Shown: positions 7,503 to 16,071, counted from the first letter of the stretch. The stretch: DNA of 46,000 bases from Oscillospiraceae bacterium (GCA_015065505.1 SVQE01000012.1:1-46000); one strand, 5' to 3'. Translations and numbers: made by a program. The notes: generated from the sequence alone by a model not told the origin.

Positions 7503-8547
7503 AAGCATAGCTAAAAGAGGGGTTATTTCACCGTATCAGCTGTTTTTTATCTTTCTTGTTTCGCGTGCAGTTGTTGCGCTTACCTTCTTTCAGGCAATAC
7601 TGATTAACGGAATCTCGCCCGATACGCTTATCAGCGCCCTGCTTGCGCTTATAATCAACCTTCTTCTGTGCCTGCCCTCTTTTCTCTGCGTTAAACAAAA
7701 CAAAAATCCGCTTGATACAAAGGCAGGCAGGATTTTTTATCTTGTTTATTTCGTTTTCTATGCAGGAATAAACATAAGCCGTTTTGCTTTCTTTGCAAGT
7801 GACAAAACCTCGCACGGCGCATCGTCAATGCTCTTTGCCGTTTTAATGTGTGCAGCAGCCTGCTACGCAGCATATCTCGGCATTGAAGCGCTTGCACGCT
7901 TTTCGGTTTTATGCGCGGTGCTTTCAATTATTGTTCTGCTCTTAATTGTTGCACTGAATATCAAAAACTTTCATCTGATAAATTTTATGCCGTTTTATGC
8001 TCAGGAAAAAGCAAACATATTTAAAAACAGCATAGTTTTTTCTTCAAATTCAATCGAGCCTGCGCTGTTTATGGCGCTTAGTAAAAGATGCGGCAAAAAG
8101 CCTGCAAAGCCGTTGTTTTTCGGAATTATCGCTTCGTATGGTGCAATAGTAGTTATGCTTCTTTTCTGCATCGGCGTTCTCGGCAGAGCGGCTTCCTTGT
8201 TTTCATTTCCCGTTTACACGCTGTTTCAGATGACCGCATTTAAAAGCTTTTCAAGGCTTGATATTGTTTACACCGCTTTCGGCTTCTTTGCTCTTTTTGC
8301 AAAATGCGCGGTGCTGATATACTGCTCGGGGCAGTGCATTATCAAGCTTAACCCAAAGGGTAAAAGCATTCTGCTTTTTGCAGTTTCTTTAATTTCATCA
8401 ATAATGATTTACAGAAGGTTTTACAGCGAGATTTCAGGCTCTGCAAGGTTATTTTACGGTGCGGCGGCTCTTGCTTTTCTTGTAATTATTCCGCTTGGTT
8501 ACCTGATTTTTTCAAAAAGGAAGTATAAGAATGAAAGCAATTTTTAA
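7486..8547 (+). CDS. gerB: spore germination receptor B subunit (GerB family transporter-like)
   Basis: The B subunit is an integral membrane protein of the APC transporter superfamily and is thought to bind the germinant. I place the start at TTG 7486 (KTNTESIAKRGVISPYQL follows) because a ggagg site lies eight bases before it. An ATG at 7465 precedes that site and would be poorly initiated. The protein is 353 residues, about ten membrane helices and little else. The N-terminal ISPYQLFFIFLVSR is the characteristic opening of the family. It overlaps gerA by 17 bases and gerC by 17 bases. Confidence 0.9.
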   Translation: MKTNTESIAKRGVISPYQLFFIFLVSRAVVALTFFQAILINGISPDTLISALLALIINLLLCLPSFLCVKQNKNPLDTKAGRIFYLVYFVFYAGINISRFAFFASDKTSHGASSMLFAVLMCAAACYAAYLGIEALARFSVLCAVLSIIVLLLIVALNIKNFHLINFMPFYAQEKANIFKNSIVFSSNSIEPALFMALSKRCGKKPAKPLFFGIIASYGAIVVMLLFCIGVLGRAASLFSFPVYTLFQMTAFKSFSRLDIVYTAFGFFALFAKCAVLIYCSGQCIIKLNPKGKSILLFAVSLISSIMIYRRFYSEISGSARLFYGAAALAFLVIIPLGYLIFSKRKYKNESNF

Positions 8548-9652
8548 AACAGTTTTGAGCATTCTGATTATCTGCACATTTCTGAGTTCATGTGCAAAAA
8601 CCTCTAAGCGGATAAACGATTTAACCATAGTTCAGGCGCTTGCCGTGGACAGCAAGGACAGCGGTGTAAGCGCCTCGCTGCAATATCTCAATTTATTTGA
8701 AAACAGCGGCAGCTCGCAGGAAATCAACAAAAGCATTACCTCTGTTACAAAATCAGACGGCAAGAATATTTCCGACGCTGTTTTTAACGCATCAAAAACC
8801 GTTTCAAATGATATATTTTTCGGTCAGAACAAGCTGATTGTTTTCGGTTTTGACTATTCAAAAAATAACATTGATTCGGGGATTGAATATCTTCTCAAAA
8901 GCAATGAATCGCGCCCCGATGTAACGGTTGCAATCGGATATCCAAATGCGGAAGAAATAATCAAAAGCAAGGAAAAGGGCGCGCAGATTCCTGCACAGAA
9001 TATTTACAGCCTTATAAGGCTTGGCGACGAAAGCGGACACGCCATTGCCGTGACGGTTTGCGATTTGCTGAATTTATATAACGATGAAACCTCGGATATT
9101 TATATGCCCGTTCTCAGCACAGAAAAGGACAGCGTTAAATGCGAGGGAACGCTTGTTTTTTCACGCAATAAACCGTCCGTTTTTCTGAATGAAGATGAAA
9201 CGCTCGGGCTTTTGCTCGTTAAAAACCGCTTTGAAAGCGGAATAATAACCTTTGATACGGAAAAATCGGGTGAAGTTTCGGTTAAAATCAACTCTTCAAA
9301 AGCAAAAATAAAAGTTGAAAATATTGGCGGAAAAATCCGTTTTAATGTAAATATCAAAGCAAAATTCACAGTGAGTGAAACGGGAAGTACAATAAAGAAT
9401 CCGCTGACAGAGGTTGACTGCAATGCAATTCAGAAGGCGTGCGAAGAAAAGCTTGAAAAGCTTTGCGAAGCCTCTGTTAAAAAGTGTTTTGAGAATGAAA
9501 GCGACCCGTTTATGTGCGCAAGATATCTCTATATGGAGAATATGGAATTATATAACGATTTGAAGGATAACTGGCGTGAAAATCTTGAGCATATTCAGAT
9601 ATCCGTTAAAGCCAAAACAAAAATGCAAAGAGTTTTAAACAATGCATCATAA
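8531..9652 (+). CDS. gerC: spore germination receptor C subunit, Ger(x)C lipoprotein
   Basis: The 373-residue protein has a signal peptide with lipobox (FLSSC). It then shows the Ger(x)C pattern: INDLTIVQALAVDSKDSGV near the start, FFGQNKLIVFG around 100, and a long C-terminal domain ending in ENLEHIQISVKAKTKM. C subunits are lipid-anchored outside the spore inner membrane and complete the A-B-C receptor. The start overlaps the end of the B gene, so the operon is complete. Some strings such as CEGTLVFSRNKPSVFLNEDE also match the family's middle region. Confidence 0.92.
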   Translation: MKAIFKTVLSILIICTFLSSCAKTSKRINDLTIVQALAVDSKDSGVSASLQYLNLFENSGSSQEINKSITSVTKSDGKNISDAVFNASKTVSNDIFFGQNKLIVFGFDYSKNNIDSGIEYLLKSNESRPDVTVAIGYPNAEEIIKSKEKGAQIPAQNIYSLIRLGDESGHAIAVTVCDLLNLYNDETSDIYMPVLSTEKDSVKCEGTLVFSRNKPSVFLNEDETLGLLLVKNRFESGIITFDTEKSGEVSVKINSSKAKIKVENIGGKIRFNVNIKAKFTVSETGSTIKNPLTEVDCNAIQKACEEKLEKLCEASVKKCFENESDPFMCARYLYMENMELYNDLKDNWRENLEHIQISVKAKTKMQRVLNNAS

Positions 9653-9661
9653 ATATTTCGG

Positions 9662-9751
9662 CTACGACGATGCCGCCTGAAACACTGCAATAAGCGGAAT
9701 AAGCATTGTTGACAGAAACAATAAACAAAATAATACAACTGCTCTCTTCAT
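9662..9751 (-). CDS. possible 29-residue membrane peptide
   Basis: An ATG at 9751 opens a short frame reading MKRAVVLFCLLFLSTMLIPL then IAVFQAASS and stop. It is preceded by aaggtgaacaat, a fair ribosome site. The product would be a single hydrophobic helix. The start vaguely resembles the N-terminal membrane anchor of SpoIID-like proteins, so it may be a remnant of a longer gene rather than a functional peptide. It is divergent from citrate synthase and converges on gerC. Confidence 0.4.
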   Translation of the reverse strand: MKRAVVLFCLLFLSTMLIPLIAVFQAASS

Positions 9752-9761
9752 ATTGTTCACC

Positions 9762-9790
9762 TTGACATTATTTTAAATATTTTGTATAAT
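9762..9790 (+). promoter_or_regulatory. consensus housekeeping promoter of citrate synthase
   Basis: TTGACA at 9762-9767 and TATAAT at 9785-9790 are separated by 17 bases, a perfect sigma-A match. Transcription would start near 9797, about 40 bases before the citrate synthase ATG. Confidence 0.88.
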
Positions 9791-9835
9791 TACTATTCAA
9801 GTATACTTTAAATATATTTATGAAGGAGAAAAAAT

Positions 9836-11200
9836 ATGTCTTCTTACATTTCACCTATATCAATGGATGCTATATCCTCGCTTTGCAATGTTCTTGAAAA
9901 GAACAATGCCGTAAAGCCCATGGACTTTGAAAGATTCGAGGTTAAAAGAGGGCTCAGAAACAGCGACGGCACCGGCGTTATGGCAGGCTTAACACGCATC
10001 TGCTCTGTTGAGGGTTATTATATTCTTGACGGTGAGGTTATTCCCAAGGAAGGAAAGCTTTCATATCGCGGCTACGATATTAAGGATATTGTTAAAAACT
10101 GCGTTGAAGAAAACAGATACGGCTTTGAAGAGGTTGCATGGCTTCTTATTCTCGGTTCACTTCCAACCGAAAATCAGCTTGAATCTCTCAGAGAGGTTAT
10201 CGGCGAATGCAGAGTTCTTCCGTCATATTTCGTTGAGGATGTTATTATGAAGCATCCCTCAAAGGATATTATGAACAAAATGGCGCGCTGCGTTCTTGAT
10301 TTATATTCCTTTGATGAGGACCCCGACAACACCTCTGTTGCAAATGTTCTGCGTCAGTCGCTGCAGCTTCTTGCCCAGTTCCCCACCATTATGAACAATG
10401 CATATCAGGTTAAAAGAAGAGCGTTCTACAACAAATCAATGTATCTTCATCCGATTATCAAGGATATTTCAACTGCGGAATACATTCTCCGTCAGACAAG
10501 AGCCAATAAGGAATACACTCAGGAAGAGGCTCACCTTCTTGACATCGCATTAATGCTTCACGCAGACCACGGCGGAGGAAACAACTCAACCTTCTCTACA
10601 AGAGTTTTAACCTCAAGCGGAACAGACACCTATGCTGCCATTGCAGCAGGTCTCGGCTCACTTAAAGGACCGAAGCACGGCGGTGCAAACATCAAGGTTA
10701 AAAATCAGATGGATTACATACTTGAGCACTGCGCTCATCCCGAAAACGACGGCGAAATGCGCGATATTCTTGCAAAAATCCTCAAAGGCGAGGCATCCGA
10801 CGGCTCGGGACTTATCTACGGTATGGGTCACGCTGTTTACACAAAGTCCGACCCGAGAGCAGTTATTCTTAAAGAGAATGCAAAAGCTCTTGCAATCGAC
10901 CACGGCTTTGAAAAGGAATTCAATGTGCTTGAAAGCATTGAACGCCTTACTCCCGAGGTTTTTGCCGAGGTTAAGGGTGTTGAAAAAGCAATGTGTGCAA
11001 ATGTTGACTTATATTCAGGTCTTGTTTATCAGGTTCTCAGAATACCTCAGGACTTATACACTCCGCTTTTCGCAACTGCAAGAATTGCAGGCTGGAGCGC
11101 ACACCGTCTTGAAGAGATTACATCGGGCGGCAGAATTATGCGTCCTGCTTATAAGAGCGTTTCAAAACCAAGACAGTTTGTGCCGATGAATGAAAGATAA
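9836..11200 (+). CDS. gltA: citrate synthase (Si type)
   Basis: The enzyme condenses acetyl-CoA and oxaloacetate to citrate in the cytosol. Its 454 residues show the catalytic and binding blocks LMLHADHGGGNNSTFSTR, GPKHGGANIKVKNQM, GMGHAVYTKSDPRA and CANVDLYSG, followed by LFATARIAGWSAHRLEEI. The length matches the clostridial form with an N-terminal extension (here about 60 residues) before the LSYRGYDIKDI core. An aaggag ribosome site lies before the ATG. It is driven by a consensus promoter. In a fermentative clostridium it probably serves 2-oxoglutarate and glutamate synthesis; no aconitase or isocitrate dehydrogenase is in the window. Confidence 0.96.
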   Translation: MSSYISPISMDAISSLCNVLEKNNAVKPMDFERFEVKRGLRNSDGTGVMAGLTRICSVEGYYILDGEVIPKEGKLSYRGYDIKDIVKNCVEENRYGFEEVAWLLILGSLPTENQLESLREVIGECRVLPSYFVEDVIMKHPSKDIMNKMARCVLDLYSFDEDPDNTSVANVLRQSLQLLAQFPTIMNNAYQVKRRAFYNKSMYLHPIIKDISTAEYILRQTRANKEYTQEEAHLLDIALMLHADHGGGNNSTFSTRVLTSSGTDTYAAIAAGLGSLKGPKHGGANIKVKNQMDYILEHCAHPENDGEMRDILAKILKGEASDGSGLIYGMGHAVYTKSDPRAVILKENAKALAIDHGFEKEFNVLESIERLTPEVFAEVKGVEKAMCANVDLYSGLVYQVLRIPQDLYTPLFATARIAGWSAHRLEEITSGGRIMRPAYKSVSKPRQFVPMNER

Positions 11201-11994
11201 TGGAAAACAAAAGATATAAGCTCAGCTTTGTAATTTCTTTTATACTGCTTATTTCATCAATTATTCTTTACGGCGTTAAGCTTCGTTTCGGCCTTGAAAA
11301 CAGCTTTAACTATGTTATATACGGCTTTGTTTTCTTAATGCTCGGCATACTTGCTTACCAGAGCTTTAAAGAAGAAAGCTATCCGCCTGCATTTGAAATC
11401 AAAAAGAATAACGCAAATGCTTATTCTGCATTTCTTGCAGGAATTGGGTTTTTAATTGATTTTATCAGCAACGGCATAAGCGTTTATTTTACGCTGACTT
11501 CAAAGAGGATAATTCCTGCCGAGGTTGCAACGAAAGCGGCTGCCCTCGTTTTTGCGCTTTTATCCTCTCTTTATTTTATGACCGTTTTTCTGACATATAA
11601 GTATAATTCCTATGATTTCAGAAAGCTGAAATACCTGCACCTTGCACCGCTTTTATGGGCGCTGTCCGGTGCGGCGCTCACGGTTTTAAATGCAGTTGCC
11701 TTCAGGGAGGATATGTTTTCGGCAATCAAGGGGCTGACGCTGATTTTTGCAACTCTGTTTTTCTTTTCATTCATTCAGGAAACGGAAAGCAAGGGCTCGG
11801 CAAAAAAGGCGCTTGTGTTCTTTGTCGGCGCGTTTTCATATTTATGCCTGCTGCTTGTTGCAGTTAAATTCTTCGATTTAAGATACCGCAATGCAGTTCT
11901 TCTTCACGAGGATTCGGCATTTGCAGTAACCTCCCTGCTTCTGTTCACCTTTGCACACTATTTCAGAAACAATATATTATCACCAAGAATATAA
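11200..11994 (+). CDS. hypothetical multi-pass membrane protein
   Basis: The 264-residue protein has about seven or eight hydrophobic helices with short basic loops and no recognised family motif. The ATG overlaps the final base of the citrate synthase stop (taATG), so it is translationally coupled to that gene and shares its promoter. Nothing links it functionally to citrate synthesis beyond position. Confidence 0.75.
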   Translation: MENKRYKLSFVISFILLISSIILYGVKLRFGLENSFNYVIYGFVFLMLGILAYQSFKEESYPPAFEIKKNNANAYSAFLAGIGFLIDFISNGISVYFTLTSKRIIPAEVATKAAALVFALLSSLYFMTVFLTYKYNSYDFRKLKYLHLAPLLWALSGAALTVLNAVAFREDMFSAIKGLTLIFATLFFFSFIQETESKGSAKKALVFFVGAFSYLCLLLVAVKFFDLRYRNAVLLHEDSAFAVTSLLLFTFAHYFRNNILSPRI

Positions 11995-12016
11995 ATTGCC
12001 GTCTGCAAGATTCGAC

Positions 12017-12052
12017 AACTTGGAGCTCGGAACTTGCAGCTTGCAACTTTAA
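12017..12052 (+). repeat. heptamer repeat just before the AEC transporter start
   Basis: Units aacttgg, agctcgg, aacttgc, agcttgc, aacttta end six bases before the ATG at 12059, in the place a ribosome-binding site would occupy. Confidence 0.65.
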
Positions 12053-12058
12053 TCAGCT

Positions 12059-12997
12059 ATGCTCAACGATTTTCTTCAAAACCTGCAAACAGTATTTATT
12101 CAGGTACTCATATTATATCTCATCGCTTCCGTTGGTTTTGTTGCCGATAAAACAAAGATATTTGTTCAGGCAGACGGCAAGCGTCTTGTTGATTTGCTTT
12201 TTAATATGATTTTGCCGATTGCGGTTATAAATTCCTTTCTTTCAATGGAAAGAACAAAAGAGCATATAAGACTGCTGTTTTTTGCATTTCTGCTTGCCCT
12301 TTTAACGCATTTATTCGCTATCGGCTTATCCTCCTTAACCTTCAGAAAAAGGGATAAAAAGGAACGCGGAATATACCACTATGCAATAACCTTTTCAAAC
12401 GCGGCATTCTTTGCTCTTCCGCTTGCACAGAGCGTTGTCGGAAACGAAGGCGTTTTCTACGGCTCGTGCTATATTGCAATGTTCAATGTTTTTGCATTTA
12501 CATACGGAATTAATCAGATATCGGGCGGCAAGGCGAAAATCAATGCAAAAAAGCTTATTCTCAACCCCGGCTCAATCAGCGTTATAATAGGGCTTCCCCT
12601 GTTTCTTCTCGGCGTTCAGCTCCCCGATTTTCTATCGGACACAATGGGAAGAATTGCCGCTTGCAATTCGCCCATGGCAATGATTGTTTTCGGAACATTT
12701 TTTGCAAACTGCAAGTATAAAAACATATTCCTTAAAAAAGAAATATATCTTGTTTCCCTGCTTCGCTTAATAGTTATCCCCTGCTGTATGCTGTTTATAT
12801 TCAAGCTGCTTGGAGCTGAGGGAAATATGCTCAAAGCGCTTGTTATTTCAACCTCTGCGCCCGTTGCAACAAACACCGCAATGTACAGCGCAAAATACGA
12901 TAATGACACAGCGCTCAGCGCCGAAATAGTTGGTCAGACAAGCATAATTTCAATAATAACAATGCCCGTTATTGTTGCATTTGCTTCGATACTATAA
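12059..12997 (+). CDS. AEC (auxin efflux carrier) family transporter
   Basis: The 312-residue protein has about ten membrane helices in two repeated halves. Family traits include FVADKTKIF after the first helix, ITFSNAAFFALPLAQSVVG around 120-140, and STSAPVATNTAMYSAKYDND near 270-290. AEC proteins move organic acids such as malate, or amino acids, across the cell membrane; the substrate cannot be read from sequence. Placement two genes after citrate synthase makes an organic-acid substrate tempting but unproven. No clear Shine-Dalgarno precedes the start because a heptamer repeat occupies that spot. Confidence 0.88.
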   Translation: MLNDFLQNLQTVFIQVLILYLIASVGFVADKTKIFVQADGKRLVDLLFNMILPIAVINSFLSMERTKEHIRLLFFAFLLALLTHLFAIGLSSLTFRKRDKKERGIYHYAITFSNAAFFALPLAQSVVGNEGVFYGSCYIAMFNVFAFTYGINQISGGKAKINAKKLILNPGSISVIIGLPLFLLGVQLPDFLSDTMGRIAACNSPMAMIVFGTFFANCKYKNIFLKKEIYLVSLLRLIVIPCCMLFIFKLLGAEGNMLKALVISTSAPVATNTAMYSAKYDNDTALSAEIVGQTSIISIITMPVIVAFASIL

Positions 12998-13010
12998 TCT
13001 TAACCTATTC

Positions 13011-13180
13011 TTGCCTCCCTTGTGTAAAGGTACTCCCCGATTAACGGGGAGATGTCACGCAGTGACAGAGGGGAGCGTCTGCGCTAGCAAGGTGCCGAGC
13101 TTGCGAGGCGGAGGGATTGAAATGCAAGTATTAATTTTATTAATTGCTTAATCCCTCAGTCACTTCGTGGCAGCTCCCAC
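13011..13180. repeat. inverted-repeat element of the 'ttgcctccctt' family
   Basis: It starts with ttgcctcccttg, the same end as the element at 37167-37349. It contains cccc-gattaac-gggg hairpins and a pair of inverted arms: gggagatgtcacgcagtgac near 13047 matches, inverted, the gtcacttcgtggcagctccc near 13150. It has no terminal match at its right end, so it may be a decayed or different member. No coding capacity is evident. Confidence 0.6.
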
Positions 13181-13203
13181 GTCATAACATACTCCGTGAT
13201 TGA

Positions 13204-13229
13204 AATATATTGCTAATTAGCAATATATT
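13204..13229. repeat. 26-bp perfect palindrome
   Basis: Bases 13204-13229 read the same on both strands, with aatatattgc arms around ctaattag. The core (ttgc...gcaa next to atatat) recalls the units of the array at 3551-3644. Confidence 0.7.
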
Positions 13230-13258
13230 AATAATCACTCCGAATGTTCTTCCTTCCA

Positions 13259-13414
13259 GATGCGGTACAAGTATCCGCATCTGTATATAAATCAAAATGC
13301 AAAACATTTTGATTTGAGAGGAGAAACATATGAAGCGATTCATAGTATTTTGCTTGCAAAATACTTCAATCGCATAATATGTTTGGACGAAAGGGAGCCG
13401 AGATTATGTTTCTC
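13259..13414. repeat. cluster of nested hairpins upstream of darA
   Basis: The gap from 12998 to 13525 has no credible gene. Beyond the two repeats above, it holds a hairpin gatgcgg/ccgcatc at 13259-13281, a 9-bp stem atcaaaatg/cattttgat at 13291-13313, and an agtattttgc/gcaaaatact stem near 13344-13365. The last stem sits inside outer arms aacatat/atatgtt and gcgatt/aatcgc (13326-13384). A further gagaaacata/tatgtttctc pairing spans 13321-13414 and could compete. It could be a folded transcript or stacked palindromic repeats. Confidence 0.55.
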
Positions 13415-13461
13415 GCTGCACTCAATCAACTTAAATATTTTGTAAATTTTGCACCGCGTTA

Positions 13462-13491
13462 TTGAAAAGAAGATTTATTTTAATGTATAAT
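13462..13491 (+). promoter_or_regulatory. probable promoter of the darA operon
   Basis: TTGAAA at 13462-13467 and TATAAT at 13486-13491 are 18 bases apart, about 35 bases before the ATG. Confidence 0.65.
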
Positions 13492-13525
13492 TAAAAAGAT
13501 AAAATATTTAAAAAGATGTGATTAT

Positions 13526-13849
13526 ATGAAATTAGTAATAGCGATTATATCAAATTCAGATGCGGAAAAGGTTATGTCCGCAATTACTCAAAACGGTTAT
13601 TCTTCAACTAAAATATCAACAAGGGGTCAATTCCTTGTGGACGGTCACACAACGCTGCTTGTTGGCTGCGACGATGAAAAGGTTAAACCCCTGCTTGAAA
13701 TAATGAAAAACAGCGCAACAAAGCGTACTGTTGAATCAACAGGCGTTACAAGCACCATATCGGGTTCCCTGCTCAAGCAGGCTGTTGATGTTGAAAAATA
13801 CGGAATTGTTGCATTTGTTATCAATGTTGAGGAATTTTATAAGTTATAA
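13526..13849 (+). CDS. darA: cyclic-di-AMP receptor, DarA/PstA (YaaQ) family
   Basis: The 107-residue PII-like protein opens MKLVIAIISNSDAEKVMSAI and continues with GYSSTKISTRGQFLVDGHTT and LLVGCDDEKV, which matches the c-di-AMP-binding YaaQ/PstA family in sequence and length. It binds c-di-AMP as a trimer in the cytosol; the downstream target is unknown. It precedes holB by about 30 bases. In Bacillus subtilis yaaQ, yaaR, holB and ricT lie together; here yaaR is absent from the gap. Confidence 0.93.
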   Translation: MKLVIAIISNSDAEKVMSAITQNGYSSTKISTRGQFLVDGHTTLLVGCDDEKVKPLLEIMKNSATKRTVESTGVTSTISGSLLKQAVDVEKYGIVAFVINVEEFYKL

Positions 13850-13881
13850 GCACTATAAATAACTTAAATAAGCCTGAAATT

Positions 13882-14874
13882 ATGAGATTTGAAAGTTTTA
13901 TAGGAAATAAAAGGGTTAAAGAGCAGCTTTCAGTTTTGCTTGAATCAAACCGTTTTCCCCACGCATTAATTATTGAGGGTGAAGAGGGCTTGGGCAAAAG
14001 AACGCTTGCAAAGGAAATTGCGCTTTCGCTCATTTGCATAAGCGAGGAGGAGCGCCCGTGCAGAAAATGCGCTCAGTGCAAGAAGGTTCTAAAAAACGTT
14101 CATCCCGATGTCTGCATCTATAAGCCCGACGAAAGTAAAAAATCAAGGCCCTTTTCGGTTGACACCGTTCGTGATATAATCAACGACGCATCAATAAAAC
14201 CGAATGAGGCTCAGTTCAAGATTTATATACTTGAAGAATGCGAAAGGATGAATGCTTCTGCACAGAACGCGCTTCTTAAAATAATTGAAGAACCGCCTTC
14301 ATATGCAGTTTTCATTCTCTGCGCGTCGTCGAAAGCCGCAATGCTTCCAACTGTTCTTTCAAGAAGCGTTGTTGTTTCTCTTGAAGGAGTTGAAAACAGC
14401 GAGGGCGCAGAGTATATATGCGAAAAAAACAGCGATATTGATTATGAAAGCGCACTGCACGCAATATCTGTTTGCTCGGGAAATATCGGCAAGGCAATTC
14501 AGATGCTCGGCGACGGAAAGCTTGGCAAAATAATTGAAATATCAAACAGCGTTGCAAACGCTTTGATACAGGATAAGGAATACGAGCTGATTAAGGCACT
14601 TTCGGTTTTTGAAAAGGATAATCAGACAATGATTTCTTGCCTTGAATTTCTTAAATCAATATTCAGGGATGCGCTTCTTTATTCAAGCGGCGCGGATATG
14701 ATTTCAAATCAGAAAGAAACAGTTAAAAGGCTTGCACAGAATTTAACAACGGGCAAGCTGATTAAGCTTATAGGCGTTTGCGATGAAATTTCACTTTACG
14801 CAAACGGCAACGGAAATAATGCACTTCTGATAACAAAGCTGTGCTACGAACTAAGAAGAGCACAAAAAAGATAA
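13882..14874 (+). CDS. holB: DNA polymerase III delta prime subunit
   Basis: This clamp-loader subunit helps load the beta clamp at replication forks. The 330-residue protein shows FIGNKRVKEQLSVLL, HALIIEGEEGLGKRTLAKEI (P-loop, about 35-54), a zinc-type cysteine set CRKCAQCKKV with an upstream Cys, EECERMNASAQNALLKIIEE and PPSYAVFILCAS. These match HolB/DnaX-like AAA+ proteins. It is the second gene of the darA-holB-ricT operon. Its stop codon TAA is directly followed by ttacgaa repeat sequence. Confidence 0.94.
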   Translation: MRFESFIGNKRVKEQLSVLLESNRFPHALIIEGEEGLGKRTLAKEIALSLICISEEERPCRKCAQCKKVLKNVHPDVCIYKPDESKKSRPFSVDTVRDIINDASIKPNEAQFKIYILEECERMNASAQNALLKIIEEPPSYAVFILCASSKAAMLPTVLSRSVVVSLEGVENSEGAEYICEKNSDIDYESALHAISVCSGNIGKAIQMLGDGKLGKIIEISNSVANALIQDKEYELIKALSVFEKDNQTMISCLEFLKSIFRDALLYSSGADMISNQKETVKRLAQNLTTGKLIKLIGVCDEISLYANGNGNNALLITKLCYELRRAQKR

Positions 14875-14912
14875 TTACGAATTTCGGGAGGGCTTCGCCC
14901 ACACCCATTATA
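14872..14912 (+). repeat. ttacgaa plus GC hairpin cassette between holB and ricT
   Basis: The holB stop TAA runs straight into ttacgaa, then tttcggg, the hairpin gggcttcgccc, and acacccattatatct, ahead of the ricT ribosome site (aggaagg). It is a short copy of the cassette at 2333-2395 and 39877-39926, in the same orientation relative to transcription. Confidence 0.72.
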
Positions 14913-14932
14913 TCTCAGGAAGGAATTAACAT

Positions 14933-15760
14933 ATGGTTAATGTTGTTGGTGTTCGTTTTAAGGATACAGGCAAAACATATCACTTTGACCCTTGCGGCAT
15001 AGAAATACACACGGGAAGCAATGTTATAGTTGAAACATCAAGGGGTCTTGAATTCGGAAAAGCTGCAACAGGAATTATGCAGATACCCGATGATGAGGTT
15101 GTAACTCCTCTTAAGCCCATTAAAAGAATTGCAACCAAAGAGGATGTTCTTCAGCTTGAAAAGAACAAGGAGCTTGAAAAGCAGGCATATTCTATCTGCT
15201 TAAAAAAGATTGAAGCTCACAAGCTTGAAATGGATTTAACAGAGGCTGAATACACCTTCGACCGTTCAAAGATTATTTTCTACTTCACAGCGGACGGAAG
15301 AGTTGATTTCAGAGAACTTGTTAAAGACCTTGCAAATGAATTTCACACAAGAATTGAGCTGCGCCAGATTGGCGTAAGAGATGAAGCAAAGCTTCTCGGC
15401 GGTCTCGGAATCTGCGGCAGACCGTTTTGCTGTTCAACCTTCTTAAACGATTTTCATTCGGTTTCAATCAAGATGGCAAAGGTTCAGGGGCTTTCACTTT
15501 CCCCGGGAAAAATCAGCGGCTGCTGCGGAAGGCTTATGTGCTGCCTGCAGTATGAGCAGAATTCATATGAACATCTCAATAAGGTAACACCCGCTGTCGG
15601 AACAAGGGTTTCGTGCCGCAGCGGAAAAGGCGTTGTTGTTGACAGAGCTGTTCTCACAGGCACGCTTAAGGTTCAGCTTGACGATATGCCCGAAGGCGCT
15701 CCCATTGTTGTTAACAAGGATGATGTTAAGCCGATTAAAACAAATCCGAAAGAGGCTTAA
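14933..15760 (+). CDS. ricT: PSP1-domain protein RicT (YaaT)
   Basis: The 275-residue cytosolic protein belongs to the Y-complex (RicA, RicF, RicT), which in Bacillus binds iron-sulphur clusters and works with RNase Y on mRNA maturation and on sporulation control. The PSP1 core is clear: VGVRFKDTGKTYHFDP, IELRQIGVRDEAKLLGG, then the cysteine-rich LGICGRPFCCSTFL and ISGCCGRLMCCLQYEQ blocks that supply the cluster ligands. A good ribosome site (aggaagg) precedes ATG 14933. It ends the darA operon. Confidence 0.94.
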   Translation: MVNVVGVRFKDTGKTYHFDPCGIEIHTGSNVIVETSRGLEFGKAATGIMQIPDDEVVTPLKPIKRIATKEDVLQLEKNKELEKQAYSICLKKIEAHKLEMDLTEAEYTFDRSKIIFYFTADGRVDFRELVKDLANEFHTRIELRQIGVRDEAKLLGGLGICGRPFCCSTFLNDFHSVSIKMAKVQGLSLSPGKISGCCGRLMCCLQYEQNSYEHLNKVTPAVGTRVSCRSGKGVVVDRAVLTGTLKVQLDDMPEGAPIVVNKDDVKPIKTNPKEA

Positions 15761-15793
15761 TCTTAGTTAACTCAAAAATAATTCTTAAATGTA

Positions 15794-15822
15794 TTGCATT
15801 TTACTATATTATTTGATATATT
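15794..15822 (+). promoter_or_regulatory. probable promoter of the ferredoxin gene
   Basis: TTGCAT at 15794-15799 and TATATT at 15817-15822 with a 17-base spacer, about 34 bases before the ATG. Confidence 0.65.
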
Positions 15823-15855
15823 ATAGTCGAAATAATAATTATGGAGGTTATCGTT

Positions 15856-16026
15856 ATGGCATACAAGATTTCTGATGAATGCATTTCTTGCGGTGCTTGC
15901 GCAGGCGAATGCCCTGTTAGCGCAATCGCTGAAGGCGATGCAAAATATGAAATTGACGCTGATGCTTGCATCGAGTGCGGTGCTTGCGCAGACGCTTGCC
16001 CTGTTGGCGCTCCTGCTCAGGACTAA
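15856..16026 (+). CDS. 2[4Fe-4S] ferredoxin
   Basis: This 56-residue clostridial-type ferredoxin carries low-potential electrons between cytosolic redox enzymes. Both cluster motifs are intact: CISCGACAGECP and CIECGACADACP. The start is ATG 15856, with ggagg eight bases before it; an upstream in-frame ATG at 15841 precedes that site and is unlikely. It has its own promoter and a strong terminator, so it is monocistronic. Confidence 0.97.
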   Translation: MAYKISDECISCGACAGECPVSAIAEGDAKYEIDADACIECGACADACPVGAPAQD

Positions 16027-16039
16027 TTAAAATAAAATT

Positions 16040-16068
16040 ATCCGAGGCTGAATGCCTCGGATTTTTTT
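16040..16068 (+). terminator. rho-independent terminator after the ferredoxin
   Basis: Stem atccgaggc/gcctcggat with a five-base loop (tgaat) followed by a run of Ts. Confidence 0.92.
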
Positions 16069-16071
16069 ATT

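Noticed and set aside
13260-13445. 61-codon frame upstream of darA
   Set aside because: It coincides with nested hairpins and has no ribosome site; the palindromes explain the sequence.
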